This document shows, one piece after another, positions 45,854-58,000 of a stretch of 64,000 nt of DNA. The translations under genes and the position numbers were made by a program. The notes beneath the pieces were generated by a model. The model ran no database searches. It saw nothing but the letters and a program-made list of their open reading frames with translations, and was not told the origin of the DNA. The first letter of the stretch is position 1, and the number at the start of each line of letters is the position of its first letter. This DNA is from Calocera cornea HHB12733. Taxonomy: Eukaryota > Basidiomycota > Dacrymycetes > Dacrymycetales > Dacrymycetaceae. The stretch covers positions 33,376-97,375 of the forward strand of contig KV424042.1 of the NCBI GenBank assembly GCA_001632435.1. Direction: 5' to 3'.

Positions 45854-47001
45854 ATGGCACCTAAGAAAGACAAAGACGTGGCTGCACTGAAAGGGAAAGA
45901 TGGTATGTACCAACTGGGCCCAGACTGTACTGGATGCGCATATATCGTGCTTCTTCAGCGGAGGAAGCCATCCTGGCGTACATAAAGAAGGTACATTTCT
46001 CGTAGACATCAACCGGAACCATGGAACAAATATCTGCACACAGGTCAACAGGCCGTATGGATCATGTATGCCCCGCCTCGTGCTCGCCACCATGCGCTGG
46101 TACATAGCTTACCGCAACGGCCAGCCGACATATCCGCCAACATGAAGAACGCTGTGTCCAAGTTAGCCGCGCAGAAGGTCCTCCAGCAAATGGCAGATGA
46201 AGGCAAGATCACTCAGAAGACATATGGTGCGGCTTGCACACTGGTTGCTCATCGCTGGCTGCTAGAGCTGAATGTATGCGCCTCGTTAGGCAAGGCTACC
46301 ATCTTTGTGGCGAAGCAGGAGGGCCTAGAGACCCTCAGCGCGGACCAAATGAAGGAGATGCATGCCGAACTTGCAAGGCTGAAGGATAAGCTTAGGGAGC
46401 TGAATGATCGCGTCAAGCTGGGGCTCGAGAGGGAGCTGATCGCGATACGCCAAGAGCCGACGGACGAGGAACTGGAACAACAGATTGACATGGCAGAGGC
46501 GCAGGTACTTCCTGCCGCCTGAGAAGTGAATGTGGCAAGCGGCTTGCTTATCTTGGAGAAACAGGTGAACAAACTACGGAAGGAGCTCGAACCGTTGAGG
46601 GCACAGGCGCCGTCGGCCACTCCGGAGGAGATGAATAAGATCGACGACGACTGGAACAAATGGCGTGCCGAGTGGAAGGCCAGGAGGAAGGTTTTCCAGG
46701 AGTACGCATCAATCCCTAGCTGACCTGCCGGAACTGGACCTGTGGGATCTGGGCTCATGAAACTTCGTTCGACAGCCTCTTCAGTGCCGTTACTGACTCC
46801 CACACTCGTGAGGATAAAGACAAGCTGCAAGAGGATCTGGGCCTTGAGTTCGACTCGGTGCGCCAGAATACCTGGACTTTCGGGTTTTGTTAGTGACCAC
46901 GCTAACGTCATGAACAGGAAGAGCACATCGCCTTGGAGAAGAGTCCGCTAGGCATGGCTTCTGTCAGACCACTCAAGCCCGTCAAGCGTGCCAGGAAATA
47001 G
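45854..47001 (+). CDS. HOP2: Meiotic recombination cofactor Hop2 (TBPIP/PSMC3IP)
   Basis: With Mnd1 it stimulates Dmc1/Rad51 strand exchange in meiosis. Eight exons: 45854-45902, 45959-45990, 46044-46065, 46125-46226, 46290-46504, 46565-46701, 46776-46857 and 46918-47001, giving 240 residues with all phases matching. The N-terminal winged helix reads EEAILAYIKKVNRPYGSSDI, SANMKNAVSKLAAQKVLQQM and EGKITQKTYGKATIFVAKQE. A coiled coil follows (MHAELARLKDKLRELNDRVK, VNKLRKELEPLRAQ), and the C-terminal region has WRAEWKARRKVFQDLFSAVT and EDLGLEFDSEEHIAL. Its presence fits a sexual fungus. Expression is probably meiosis-specific, but no regulatory element was identified. Confidence 0.93.
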
Positions 47002-47226
47002 GCAGGTCGCGGATTCTCCAACTGTCAACGGCTCTACTCTCTCACTGTGCCACGTACTATGCTGCTACAATGTGCCTGCTTCGATCGGGCACTGTGTCTG
47101 GGCCTTGTGTCATGATGTTGTGATTATGAAGAACGCCTCTGTGTAGTAATGACCCTAATACATACAATTTGTGTGTATTATCAAACATGTGGAAGTATGC
47201 ATGTTCGTGATCGTCGCAGCATTACC

Positions 47227-49215
47227 TCAGCCCATAATGTCGATGTCTGTCACTGGGTCGCTACCGATGAATGAAGCATCTCCCTCTGTGATACCGTCAA
47301 CGTCCACCTCAGTCATGAAGTCCCCATCAGTCATTCCGTCTCCGTCCGTCATCGCATCTCCATCGGTGGACCAGTCGACCTCCTCTTCCTCTTCCTCGTC
47401 CATATCGCTCGTATTCAGGAGAGCATCGACGCCCATGACATCCTCCATGTCGCCAAAGTTGTCCGAGAGAAGATCCATATCCTCATCATCCGAGCTATCA
47501 GACGTCGGTGGATCAGGCCAAGTGCCGACATCTGACTCGTCCCCGTCGTCCGCCACGCCAATACCGTTCGCCCGATCATAGAATACGCGGTTGGAGTGGA
47601 AGTGAAACTTGTGATCCGGATCTTCCATGCCGCTACTGCGTTCGATGGCATCCTGGAGCTCTGCCGTCACGCGCTTCCCGCCGTCTGTGACGATATAAGG
47701 CGTGTAGGCTCGCAGACGGCGAAGAAGACCCTGGGGCACGGGGTAGACGGTGACTTTTTTTAGCCCCCCATCGGAAAGATGTCGTGCCCGGAGGGTCCTT
47801 TCGAGGTGTCTGGACACCCACTGTGCCTGGAGATGACCCTGCAGTGCGCGCAGGTGAAGTTCCTCTAGGTTTGGACAGTGTGGAAATTTGCCAGTCGCCG
47901 GATCCTGTTTCCGCAGTGCCTTCAAGACCGGTCGGAGGGTGGTTGTATTGAGACAATCGAGGACACGAAGATCTTGCAAGTGGGTGAGGAGAGTGAGGAA
48001 GGGCTTGGCAGGTATGACGGCGTGGCGGAGAGCGAGTCGATGTAGCTTTGGGTTCTGAGTAGCAAGTGTGTTGAAGATACCCTGCGGTGTCACCTGCTCC
48101 AGCGGTTGGCCCCACAGCTCCAGATCGCGCAGATTCGGCATTTCGAGGTGTTCGAAAATCATCGGTACGCGGAAGGCGCCCATTTCCGGCGGGTCTTCCA
48201 TAATGAGAAGCGCAAGCTTATGTAGCCGGTGTAATGGTATCGATTGTTCGGATGACTCTGTATCGTCCACATAGACATGCTTGATAGATAGTACTTCCAG
48301 ATTTGGCATGAGTCGGAGGACGTTCAGAGATAGCGCTACATCTTGCGGTGTGAAATCGCCTGGTCCAGGTAACACCATTGCTGGGGCTCGAGGTTGGATT
48401 AGACTGTGATAGAGATATAGTTCGCGGAGATCTTGCAGAGATGTCGAATCCTCAATAATTTGCAGCGCGATGTGTTGTAGAGTCAACGTCTTCAAGGAGT
48501 GCATAGCCAGGCGGAACGGTATTTGTTCATATGGTACAAGGTTCATGATTTGATGCGCATTTGCTTGCGCGATCGAGAGGAATTCGAGCTGGGGCATGTG
48601 TGCGGGCAACGAGTCGAAGAGATTGTTCGTGAGGACCTGGTCGACCGTGCGTAGTGAGCGTATTCGGGGTGCTTCCTTTCGTAGTGTATCAACAACTTCT
48701 TCGATACATTCATGGCCTTGCTGGCTGCCGGAGTGCTTGTATGTGATGTGTAAGGGTACAGAACCGCTTCTTTTCAGCCGCTCCCTCAGTTGTGACAGGG
48801 TACCGCTGTGGAAGCCCGCATTCGGCCCGGCACCAAATCCAACCCGAATGTCGGCCCAGAGATCTGGTGTCTCCAATGTAACAGACCGCCAGAAGGAGCA
48901 GACTTGGGATATGTTGAGTGGCGACCGGTCGAGATATCGGGAGCCGCAGCCCTGTAGAGATAGCGTCCATTCGAAGATAGTCGACAGGAGTTCAATCGGT
49001 AGTCGATTGATGGGCATGAGCGAGTTCCTTTCTCGCAAGACCGCCAAGAGCTCCCCCCGTATCCGTTCCTGCTCTGCACGGAGGGCGGCAGCCTGTGCAT
49101 CCAACTGGGACATTCGTTCCAGGGCCAGCAGAGCCGGATCTTCGTGGTCAGCATGAGAAACCTTGCCATTCTGCTTTGCATTGACCTTTCGCTTCTTAAA
49201 AATTGAAGAGTCCAT
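47227..49215 (-). CDS. F-box protein with leucine-rich region
   Basis: Uninterrupted 662-residue frame. An N-terminal coiled coil (RMSQLDAQAAALRAEQERIR) leads into an F-box at about 70-115 (INRLPIELLSTIFEWTL ... ISQVCSFWRSVTLETPDLWA). This is the typical agaricomycete F-box plus downstream leucine-rich-like repeats (MPQLEFLSIAQ, LRELYLYHS, MPNLEVLSIKHVY, LRDLELWGQPLEQV). It probably serves as a substrate-recognition subunit of an SCF ubiquitin ligase, target unknown. The last 120 residues are very acidic and contain a short tandem motif (TDGDAMTDGDGMTDGDFMTE). Large lineage-specific F-box families make a precise assignment impossible. Confidence 0.88.
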   Translation of the reverse strand: MDSSIFKKRKVNAKQNGKVSHADHEDPALLALERMSQLDAQAAALRAEQERIRGELLAVLRERNSLMPINRLPIELLSTIFEWTLSLQGCGSRYLDRSPLNISQVCSFWRSVTLETPDLWADIRVGFGAGPNAGFHSGTLSQLRERLKRSGSVPLHITYKHSGSQQGHECIEEVVDTLRKEAPRIRSLRTVDQVLTNNLFDSLPAHMPQLEFLSIAQANAHQIMNLVPYEQIPFRLAMHSLKTLTLQHIALQIIEDSTSLQDLRELYLYHSLIQPRAPAMVLPGPGDFTPQDVALSLNVLRLMPNLEVLSIKHVYVDDTESSEQSIPLHRLHKLALLIMEDPPEMGAFRVPMIFEHLEMPNLRDLELWGQPLEQVTPQGIFNTLATQNPKLHRLALRHAVIPAKPFLTLLTHLQDLRVLDCLNTTTLRPVLKALRKQDPATGKFPHCPNLEELHLRALQGHLQAQWVSRHLERTLRARHLSDGGLKKVTVYPVPQGLLRRLRAYTPYIVTDGGKRVTAELQDAIERSSGMEDPDHKFHFHSNRVFYDRANGIGVADDGDESDVGTWPDPPTSDSSDDEDMDLLSDNFGDMEDVMGVDALLNTSDMDEEEEEEVDWSTDGDAMTDGDGMTDGDFMTEVDVDGITEGDASFIGSDPVTDIDIMG

Positions 49216-49643
49216 AGCGCAGGTCGCCTGTTAATGCAGGTGTTAGTTGCTTATCTGGAATATTGACTTCACCCTTGACGTACTTCGGTGTGGCCGTCAG
49301 ACTGCAAGCGCTGGTGGTGACTTCATTGTCTCCGTCAGGAGAACCCTTGGCGCGTACACGACGCGTGTAGCGTGTTTTACATGAGGGCTGGTCACGCGAC
49401 GCGCGTTCTTTTCATCCGAGCGTTCTACCTATCCGTACTCTCTACACCTCTACCCGCGGTCGATCTCTTCAGAGGTGCGAGGTAAAAATGTTGTTCATGG
49501 ATGATCCGATGCGGTCTGAACAAAACAAATCCATTGCAGATAACTATACATTGCGTAGATGCAGAACATGCAAAATGACGAATGTAGCTGCAACAAACTT
49601 TTGCCAAGTCCAGTTGTTACCAATCGCTACAGTTGATGATGAA
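49216..49643. other. Intergenic, 428 bp
   Basis: Promoter of the F-box gene and 3' flank of XRN1; no other feature seen. Confidence 0.55.
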
Positions 49644-52600
49644 TCACGCCTGTCCTGCAGGCACCTGCGCCTGCGCCTGAGACTGGGCCTGACCAGCAGG
49701 GCCGTATCCGCCACGCCCGCGCGGAGCGCCCCTGAATCCCCCCCTGCCACCATGTCCACGACCTCTGCCCCTGTCGACAAATGCACCGGGTGCAGCCACG
49801 GGCTGTTGAGGTGCCGATGAGAACGGAACACTGGGCAGCAAGTGCACCGGAGGAGCCCCACGCATAGAAGGCTGGGTACCATTCGGGTGCTGGCCCATTC
49901 CCCTGGCGGGCATGCTGTGCTGGCCTTGGAAGCCGCGTCCCATTCCTCTACCACGAGCGCGCGGAGCACCTCCGAGTAAGGTCTCGCGAAGCGTGTCCGT
50001 GTGAGAAGGAGCGGGGGCGTCTGACCGCTCCGCCGGAAGCTCGTTCTTGAGAGCTTGACCGTATCCACCGTTGAGGGTAGGCGGTGGTGCTTGCCGAGCG
50101 GGATTCTGCATGATGGCTACGCCGCCGCGACCTACGCCACGACCACGACCTCCACCGCGCGGAACGTGCACTGGAGCAAATCCACGAACAGCACCATAAG
50201 GAGCGTTGACAGGGTGGGAAAGCCCGCCATTCTGGGCAGCTCCATTTGTATGGCCGTTCGCACGCTGATTTGCTTGCCCATTGGCAGCTGGTGGAGGAGT
50301 AGGATTCGTCGACATAACGTATTGCTTGTGACTGAGATTGAGGCAAGTATTGAATGAGACAGTTGATCCGCGATATTGAGAGCAGCGACCGCCGAAAGTC
50401 GATCCGGACATGAAGGGCACATCCCAAACCACGTCGATAGAGGCTGTGTTCAAGCCCACGACCACTCCCTTTGCGGTCAACGGGACACTGCCGGCATCTT
50501 GAACCATGGTGACACGGTCACCAAGCGCGAACCTTTGATGAAGCAGACGATACACGGCATGTGACGGCTTCAGGACGGCCTGCCTAGGGATACCCTTCAC
50601 AAGGGCCTTCTTGATCATGTCCGCCGACTTGCTACTGCTGAGCTGGTTGGCAAGCTGTTCGATCTTGCCCACGGTATCCTGACATGAATGGTTAGACCTG
50701 CATTGAGGAAGGGCATTGGGGCCTCACCTTGTCTAGCTGCTCCGATAGCAGTGAAACGGGTTCCAAATCACGAATACCCTTCTCGTTCAGCCAGCCCCTT
50801 ATCTCCTTCACGCGTGCGTCTGAATCCCCATTGGGGAAGAGATCTTGGGCCATGGTGAGATCTACAAATAACGATCAATCTACAGCACTGCGCCGCGTCA
50901 TCGACAAAGGACTGACCATCACGCCGCTGATCCAGTCTCTGGAACAATTCCGGTGCAAATTGCTTATACTCCCGGATAAGCTGGATTGCCTTTTCGCTGA
51001 ACTCCCAAGTGCGTCCCTTGCGCGTATAGCCAAGCACCTTCATTCCTTTAGCTTCAAACTTGAGACTCAAACCAATGTTGGTCTTCTGTCCATCTTTGGT
51101 AATGACCATGAGGCTTGACGTAATTTTGGCGAATGCAAGACCGCTCATGCCCAGCACGCGAGAAACAACGTGCGCCTCCTGGTAACGTTCCCCGGGGCGC
51201 GTGTTGACGAGACGAGTGAACTGATCATTCTCCGCCTTTTCATTGGGGAAGAACTAACGGACTTGTCAGCGGGTGGCTCTTAAACATCAGAATGCAAATA
51301 TGCTCACTGCAAGAACGACAGTAAGACTGGTATCTGTGGTCTCCTTGACTTGAGCAGCAACACCGTAGGCATGCTCGCCGAGGAAGATGACTTTGCTTCC
51401 AGCAGGGAACTCTTCGGACAGGGGCGGTGCCTCCTTCTCGAGGAACCGCTGATCCTCCGAGAAGACCTCTGTGACGGCAAGCTGGACGGCCTGGTCTACT
51501 TCCTTATCCGCATCTTCATAATCCTTGACGAGCGCCCCATCGTCCAAGCGTTTCAGGCCACGCAGAGGCCGCACATGGACGAGCACTTCAACGTCGCTCG
51601 TCAGCACGGCGTATCGTTTCGAGTAGATATGCTCGATCCTGTCCGCCTTCCTGCGCCACCCATCGGGGATGCTCTGCGGCTTAGCAACGATCCGCTTCTT
51701 GCCCGCGATCAGACCCTCCTCGTGCTTGAAATGCTCGTCGGAGACGGCGACGCAGAGGCCCTCCTGCAGGAACGGCCAGTTGAGGAAGACGCGCTTGCCG
51801 ATGAGCTGCTTGGCAAGGTCCTCCGTCTTCTTCCCTTCGTGCCGATTGATGATACTGATGATCATCGACTGGTTCCGGCTATCACCCTGGAAGACGTTGA
51901 CGTGGTGGAAGCCGAGCTGGGCGGTGTGCTCCAGCGTGCTGAGCGAGGGGAAGCCTGCGAGGGCTTGAATGCCCAGGAAGACGCCGTCGCACAGGCCGGG
52001 GACGAGATGCAGCCCGTCAAGAGTTGGGAGATGGTACGCCTCCATCTTGCAGTGGTTGTGCACGAGGTTGGGGAAGAAGCCGGGCAAGGACGACGGGTAC
52101 ACCGTCTCGTGATCCGGGTCATAGACGAAGGTCGTGCTCGGACCCCACGAGTTGCGCCTGCGCTCTTCCTCCGTGAGGAGACGCTCGCGAGGCGCCATGG
52201 CCGCCAGCAAGCGCTTCTGGTCGATGAAGGGAATCTTGATGACCGCCTCCCACTCGGCCTTCTTCCCGTTCATGTCTTGCTCGAACGTCTGCGGGTAGAA
52301 GTCCAGGATGGGCGAGTTGTCGTCGTACATCAGATCCTGCCAGTTTGTCAGCCAATAACACAGAGAAGATGAGGAGTCCTCTTCACCCTAAATGCCATCG
52401 GCAGCAGTTCCTTGCTCGCCTCGGGCAGGACACCCATGAGCTGCTCAAACGGCTTGAACGGCCGCCCGAGCTCAAAGGGGAACTTCATATCCGCCACACC
52501 CTTGAGATCTGCACAGCCAATCAGACCACAACAAATACGAGAAGCAACCGTACATACCTGACATGCGTGGCGCATAATGATAGTTGTAGAACCAGCCCCA

Positions 52601-54585
52601 GGAGGCGACGCCGCCGTAGTAGTAATACATGACCCACTGGAGGCCCTCGATATAGCGGTACACGAGGTCGTACATCGCCTTCTCGTCGTTGTAGTCAATC
52701 TCCAGTTTCTCCTAGCCCGGGTTCAGCCTAGTTCAACAAGCAGGCAGCAGAGAACGCACCTTGTAGTAATTCCTCTTCCACTCATCCATGCGCTCCTGCA
52801 GCCTCCGCTCCTCGCGCGCATCAAAGTCCTCCCCGTCGTCATCCGTGTCCACAACCTTCATCTTGTCAAACTTCTTGAGCACCCGGTCGACAGCAGCCGT
52901 TCCTTCCTCGTTGTCCACATCCTCCCACTCCCCGCCCTCCTCTTCGTCATCGTCATCATCGTCCTCGGGCGCAGGCAGCCGGATCACCGCCAGATTCCGA
53001 TCCTGGTCGTCATATTCGTCCCACATCAGGTCCAGGTGCAGCTCCGACGTGACCTGCGCAAGGAAACGCTTCATGTTCGCCGGAAAGTCGTTCACGAGCC
53101 TGACGCTCGCGTTCGGGTCTGGGTGCGCGCGCTGGGACAGGACGAACGCCTTGATCTTCTCGAGCAGGTCCTTTTGCTGCTTCGTCAACACTGCGCCCGG
53201 GGTCAGTGTATGAACACGCGAGGAGGACGAGGGTGCGCACTGTTCTTTCCAGCCTTGTGTGCTGCCTCTGCGGCATCCTGATGCTTCTTCTGCTTCCCGC
53301 GGACATACAGCAGGTCCGCATTCTCTTTCTCAAACACCTCTCTCTCCCCCGTGGCGAGCTCATCGAGAATAAGCTGCAAGCGGGACATGATGATCGTGCC
53401 GCTCTCCTGGAGGTACCCCCCAGCGGCAGGGATGATCTTCTTGTACACATCGAAGAGCTTCTCGAGCGCGTTCTCGTTGATGTGCAGGTCGGGCAGGTGC
53501 GGCAGGAAATCGTTGCCCACAAACACGGCGATCAGGATGAAGTCGTCGATCACGCGCTCGAGGTTGTAGGGGAAGGTCATCTGCGCGGCCATCGAGCGGA
53601 ACTCGAGGTCGAGGTACTCGCGCATCAGCGAGAGATGGAGGAGGAAGAAGTTCTGGGCGTCGAGCCTTTTCAACAAGGTCAGCATATAGCCAACGCACGT
53701 ACTTCGGTAGAGCCCTACCCTCCGACGGCCTTCCGCTTCTGAGGTCCGAACTTGACCTCCTCCCGCAGCAGGCAGAAATGCGGGTCATGGCTCAGCAGCC
53801 CGAGCATGATGAGATCCGCGTCGAGCCCGTACATGCAGTGCCGGACATTCGGGTCATACCCCGGCTGCGCCTTGGCGTGCCGGATGTACTCCATGATCTT
53901 GTGCTCGCCCTCGCCGGGGACCTCGTGGCCCGAGAGCACGACCTGCACGTCGCGCCAATTGGCGTCTTCCGTGATCTTCTTGTTGATAAAGTACTTGAGC
54001 TGCTCGGACAGCTTCGCCATGAACTCGGTACCTGCCACGGATGAGCGGGGTCACGAAGGACAGTGGAGGGAACGTACCAGGCGTGATGCAGTTGCTGTCG
54101 AACGCCTTCTCGTCCGGGAGCTTCTCTCCCTTCCTCTCCGCCTTCTCGCGGACCTCCTTCGCCTCCTTGGCGCTCCTAAACCGCCTGCTGCGCTGCTGGT
54201 TCATCTTTGCGCGCGGCGCCACCCCATCAATAGCCATGAAGAAGAGCTTCTTGGGCTTGATCTTGCCGAAGAGGAAGTCGACGTAGGCGAAGATGGAGGT
54301 GTACATCTGCTCCTCCGACAGCCGGAAGTGGGCGTCCCCATCGTTCGGGTGCGAGCACTGGTGGATCACGCCGTTGAAGTCGAGGTACAGGTTGTCGAAC
54401 TCGGGGATCTTGTTCTCTTGGATGAGCTGCGAGGTGAGCGGGTACCGCTCGCTGAGGTAGCCTTAGCATGTATATGACATCACAGGTCGCAAGGCAACGT
54501 ACGAGATATATCTGAAGAACTTGGGGATACCTAGCCTCGAGGGTCAACACTGTGACTACACCTCCCTCCAGCACCACGTACCCAT
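49644..54585 (-). CDS. XRN1: 5'-3' exoribonuclease 1 (Xrn1)
   Basis: Cytoplasmic enzyme degrading decapped mRNA 5' to 3'. Twelve coding exons (descending): 54582-54585, 54503-54530, 54078-54451, 53719-54031, 53241-53665, 52760-53190, 52558-52711, 52387-52508, 51308-52336, 50917-51253, 50728-50861 and 49644-50678, giving 1461 residues with consistent phase throughout. The first coding exon is only ATGG. The conserved N-terminus [16 protein letters not shown] spans exons 1-3. Catalytic acidic residues are in [39 protein letters not shown] and [11 protein letters not shown]. The second conserved region has [20 protein letters not shown], followed by the PAZ/KOW/SH3-like part. The C-terminal 220 residues are Pro/Asn/Gly-rich with RGG motifs, probably for RNA-granule interactions. 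Confidence 0.96.
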
Positions 54586-55006
54586 GATCGCAGACTCCTT
54601 ACTTGATCCTTTGCTATAATCCTTTCTTCCTTCTCCCCTTCGGGTATGCTCACTGTCACTCTACGCGCCGTACGTGTATCGTCGTCGTCGTCGTCGTCGT
54701 CTTGCGCAGTAGCTCGACCTTCACAGTCCAAGATCCAGTGAATGGCTCACTCTAGAGAGGGCTTGTCCCGCGCCGTTTCCCGCCCTGAAGTGAACGTCGG
54801 AAGCGGCGGCCCCACGCGGGACCAATCGGCCAGGGCGAGGTGGTGTGTGGCTGTGCTGTGCGTCGCGAGAAGCGCGCCTGGAGCGGGGAATGCGCCGGGG
54901 CGAAGAGCGTGCTGACGGTCACGCTCCCGACCTGCATTTGCCGGGACCTGTCTTATCACCCCAGTCTGCTCTCGCTCACCCCGCCCAAACACTCGCACAG
55001 GGGACG
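54586..55006. promoter_or_regulatory. Divergent promoter region XRN1 / TBC gene
   Basis: 421 bp between start codons, with a (CGT)n microsatellite of about seven units at 54677-54701. No other motif recognised. Confidence 0.5.
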
Positions 55007-58000
55007 ATGGCGCTCCCCACCCCGGTCGACCTGCACCCGCTCTCCCCGCCAGACGTACTCCAAGGCACACGGCGAGGTCACCGCCCGCCCAACGCCCCCG
55101 CCGCCTCCTCCGACGCAGGACCGACCTCCCAGCCCTTCTCCTACTTCACCCTCAAATCCCAGTCGGACGAGCGCAGCTTGCTCAACCTCCTTGCCGATGG
55201 CACCGGCCAGCCCGCGAGGCCCGAGGCGGACGAAGCGCCTGTACAGTCCCCGGGCAACTCGCCGACGCAGGGGCTGCGCACGCGGCCGGCGTTCAACAGG
55301 CGCTCGCTCAACCACGCGCGGCACATGTCCGTCTCCTCCCTCTCGCACCCCATCTCCATCGTCGAAGAGCACGCTCCCCCGCAACACCAACCCCCCGGCC
55401 AACCCGCGTTCACCCTCTCCCTCCCTCCCTCCCGCACGCACCTGGACCAGTCCCTCCTCCCCGTCGACCCCTCCGCCTTCGCGCGCGAGTTGACCGTGCC
55501 CGCGACGCGCAAAGTCCTCGAGACGAAATGGCACCTCTTCTCGGACCAGGAGGTCGCAGGCGCCATCTCGGACGTCGCCGATCTCTCTGCCAGCCCGGCC
55601 GAGCAGCCGATGAACCCCGTGCATGCGGCGCTGCGAGTCATGAGTGGGGCGTTTGAGGACTTGAGCAGGAAGTATGAGGAGGTACGCAGAGCGCGGGAGG
55701 CGGAGGAGGAGAGGAGGGAGGAGAGGGCGAGCAGGGCTAGGGAGAAGATTCAGAGCATGCCTTGGGCCGAGAGGGAGGTCGCTAGGAAGGTCGTGGAGAT
55801 GTTCTTTGCGGAGGAGGAGGAGAGGCAGACGCTGGAAACGCCAGGCGAGGTGAGCCGACCGAACTATATGCGCCTTCATTTGGCTTACAACGCACGCAGC
55901 TCCCCGCATCGATCAGCCAAGCGATGGCAGACGTGCTCAGCCCGCTAGCGGACATCGCCGCCTCCTCGGAGGACATCTCCGAGCGCTCCTCCCTCCGCCC
56001 GCGCAGCGTCACGCCCTCGATGCTGACCGCTCCCTCGCTGGACGAGCCCTCCTTCCCGTCGAGCAGTACGTCCAGCTCGCATGTCAAGCTGCCCGAGGGA
56101 GCGCGGAGCTCGAAGGACAAGTCCTTCGGGGAAATTCTGGGCAACTGGATTGTGGGAAAGCCGAAGAGCAAGAAGACGCCAAAGCAGGAGGAGGAAGACG
56201 CTGCTGCTGCGCTGCCTGCGCCGGAGGACGACTCCAGGTCTCTAGCCTCTATGACGGGAGATGGTGTCCCCGCAACTGCTTCGGCCACCGCATCCCTGAG
56301 GGCCGTCGCCGGCTCACTACGAACCGCGTCCACCACACGTTCCGTGCTGAACGCACTCGGAATCTCCAACGCCATCTCCGCCTCGTCCTCCTCCTCCTCC
56401 ACCCCACCCTCCCTCCTCCCCCCTCCCGACAAGCCCCACCGCCCGCGCGCACACGCCCACTCCGTCTCCGGCTCCTCCCTCCCTTTCTTCCAGCCGCCCC
56501 TCACCTCCCCAGCAAGCGTCTCCTTCTCCCCCGCGTCGCTCCCATTCGGCCTCCCGAGCGCGGGCACGGGCGCCGTAGCGGACGACCTAACGCCGAGCGC
56601 GACGCGCGAGCCGTCGATCCACTCCTCGCTCTCCGTCTCCAGCACGCCGCACAAGCCGGGCGTGTCCCCTACCCACATACAGGCGATATTCAACGCCACG
56701 CGCGTGATGACCGCCGACCCGGGGAGCATCCTTATCGAGCGTGGGGAGGGGGCGAGCGCGCTTGTGAAGCGCCTGGCAATGGACTTGGTCAAGAACGCTC
56801 GCGAGGAGGGGCTGACGGTGAATGTCGCGCGAACACCGGCGAAGCAGGCTGCAACACCCGGCAGGCCACGGCCGAGCATCGAGGCGCTCACGGCACTCAC
56901 GGCGGCGCCGCCTGCGTCGGCTGAGAAGCCCGCAACGATGAACCACACGAGTCATGCGGCGGACGACGCCGCTGCTATCCTCCGGAGCGCGCTTGCAGCG
57001 TCTAGCAAGGGACTGAGGGGGGCCATGACCGGGCTGACGGTATCCAGCGGTGCAGGCAAGACGCAGCGGGTTGCCTCGACTGCGGAAGGGCCGCTGCAGG
57101 GCCAGCAGCCGCAGCCGCCTGCTGCCCAGCCGCCCCGACCAGGAACAGTCGAGCTGGAGAGCATCATCCCCGAGACTGCGAAGCCACCAACATTGTTCCT
57201 CGCCAACTCGAGCAAATCGTTCATCGCCTCCCCCTCCTTCCGGCCCTCGCTGTCCAAGGTGTCTGCCACGCGCTTCGCCCGCATGAGCGAGGCGCTCACG
57301 GACCGCTACGGCTTCATATACGACATCAGCAAGCACGACCTGAACCTGCTCCGGAGCGCCGAGACGGCCGGGAACGCCGCGCCCGCTACAATGACGGGGG
57401 TGAAGATCCGGGATGAGTCGGACGAGGAGGACGAGCGGGAGGAGGAGAAGCTCGTGTACCAGGGCGGGGAGGACCTGCGCTCTGTTTCGAGCTGCATACC
57501 GGAGGACGAGGAGGCGCCCGATATCAGCCTGGTGTCGGAGGGGATACCCATAGACGACGACGAGAACCTGCTCTCGCCCTCTCTCTCCCGCGCGCCGTCG
57601 CTCCGGTCACCATCAAAACAGCGGCTTTCGATAAGCACCCAAAACGCCTTCGGACAGGCGCACGCAAAGGCCGTGATCGCATCCCAGGTCCTGACAGTGC
57701 CGGCAAACAAGGAGCAAGTGCCGCATGTCAGCACCGTGCGCCAGTTGCTTGACTCGCTCAAGGATATCCATGATCAGCAGCAGGAGAAGCAGAAACTGGA
57801 GTGGGACGCATTCCTCAAGAGGCGGAAGGTCAAGACAGTCAAGGGGCCTCCTGGTGGAAGCAAGGAAGATGCGCCGAAGGAGAGCACTGGTGTGGCAGCG
57901 ATTCTTGGTTTGGCTAAGGAGCCCACGGATGCGGACGAGCTGCGAGGCGGAGAGGCTTTGATCGGCATTGCGCAGATGGGACTATCAAAGGGCAACAAGG

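Noticed and set aside
54956..55909. Minus-strand frame of 317 codons opposite the TBC gene
   Set aside because: Mirror of the Ser/Pro-rich N-terminus of the TBC protein; Arg/Gly-rich, no motif.
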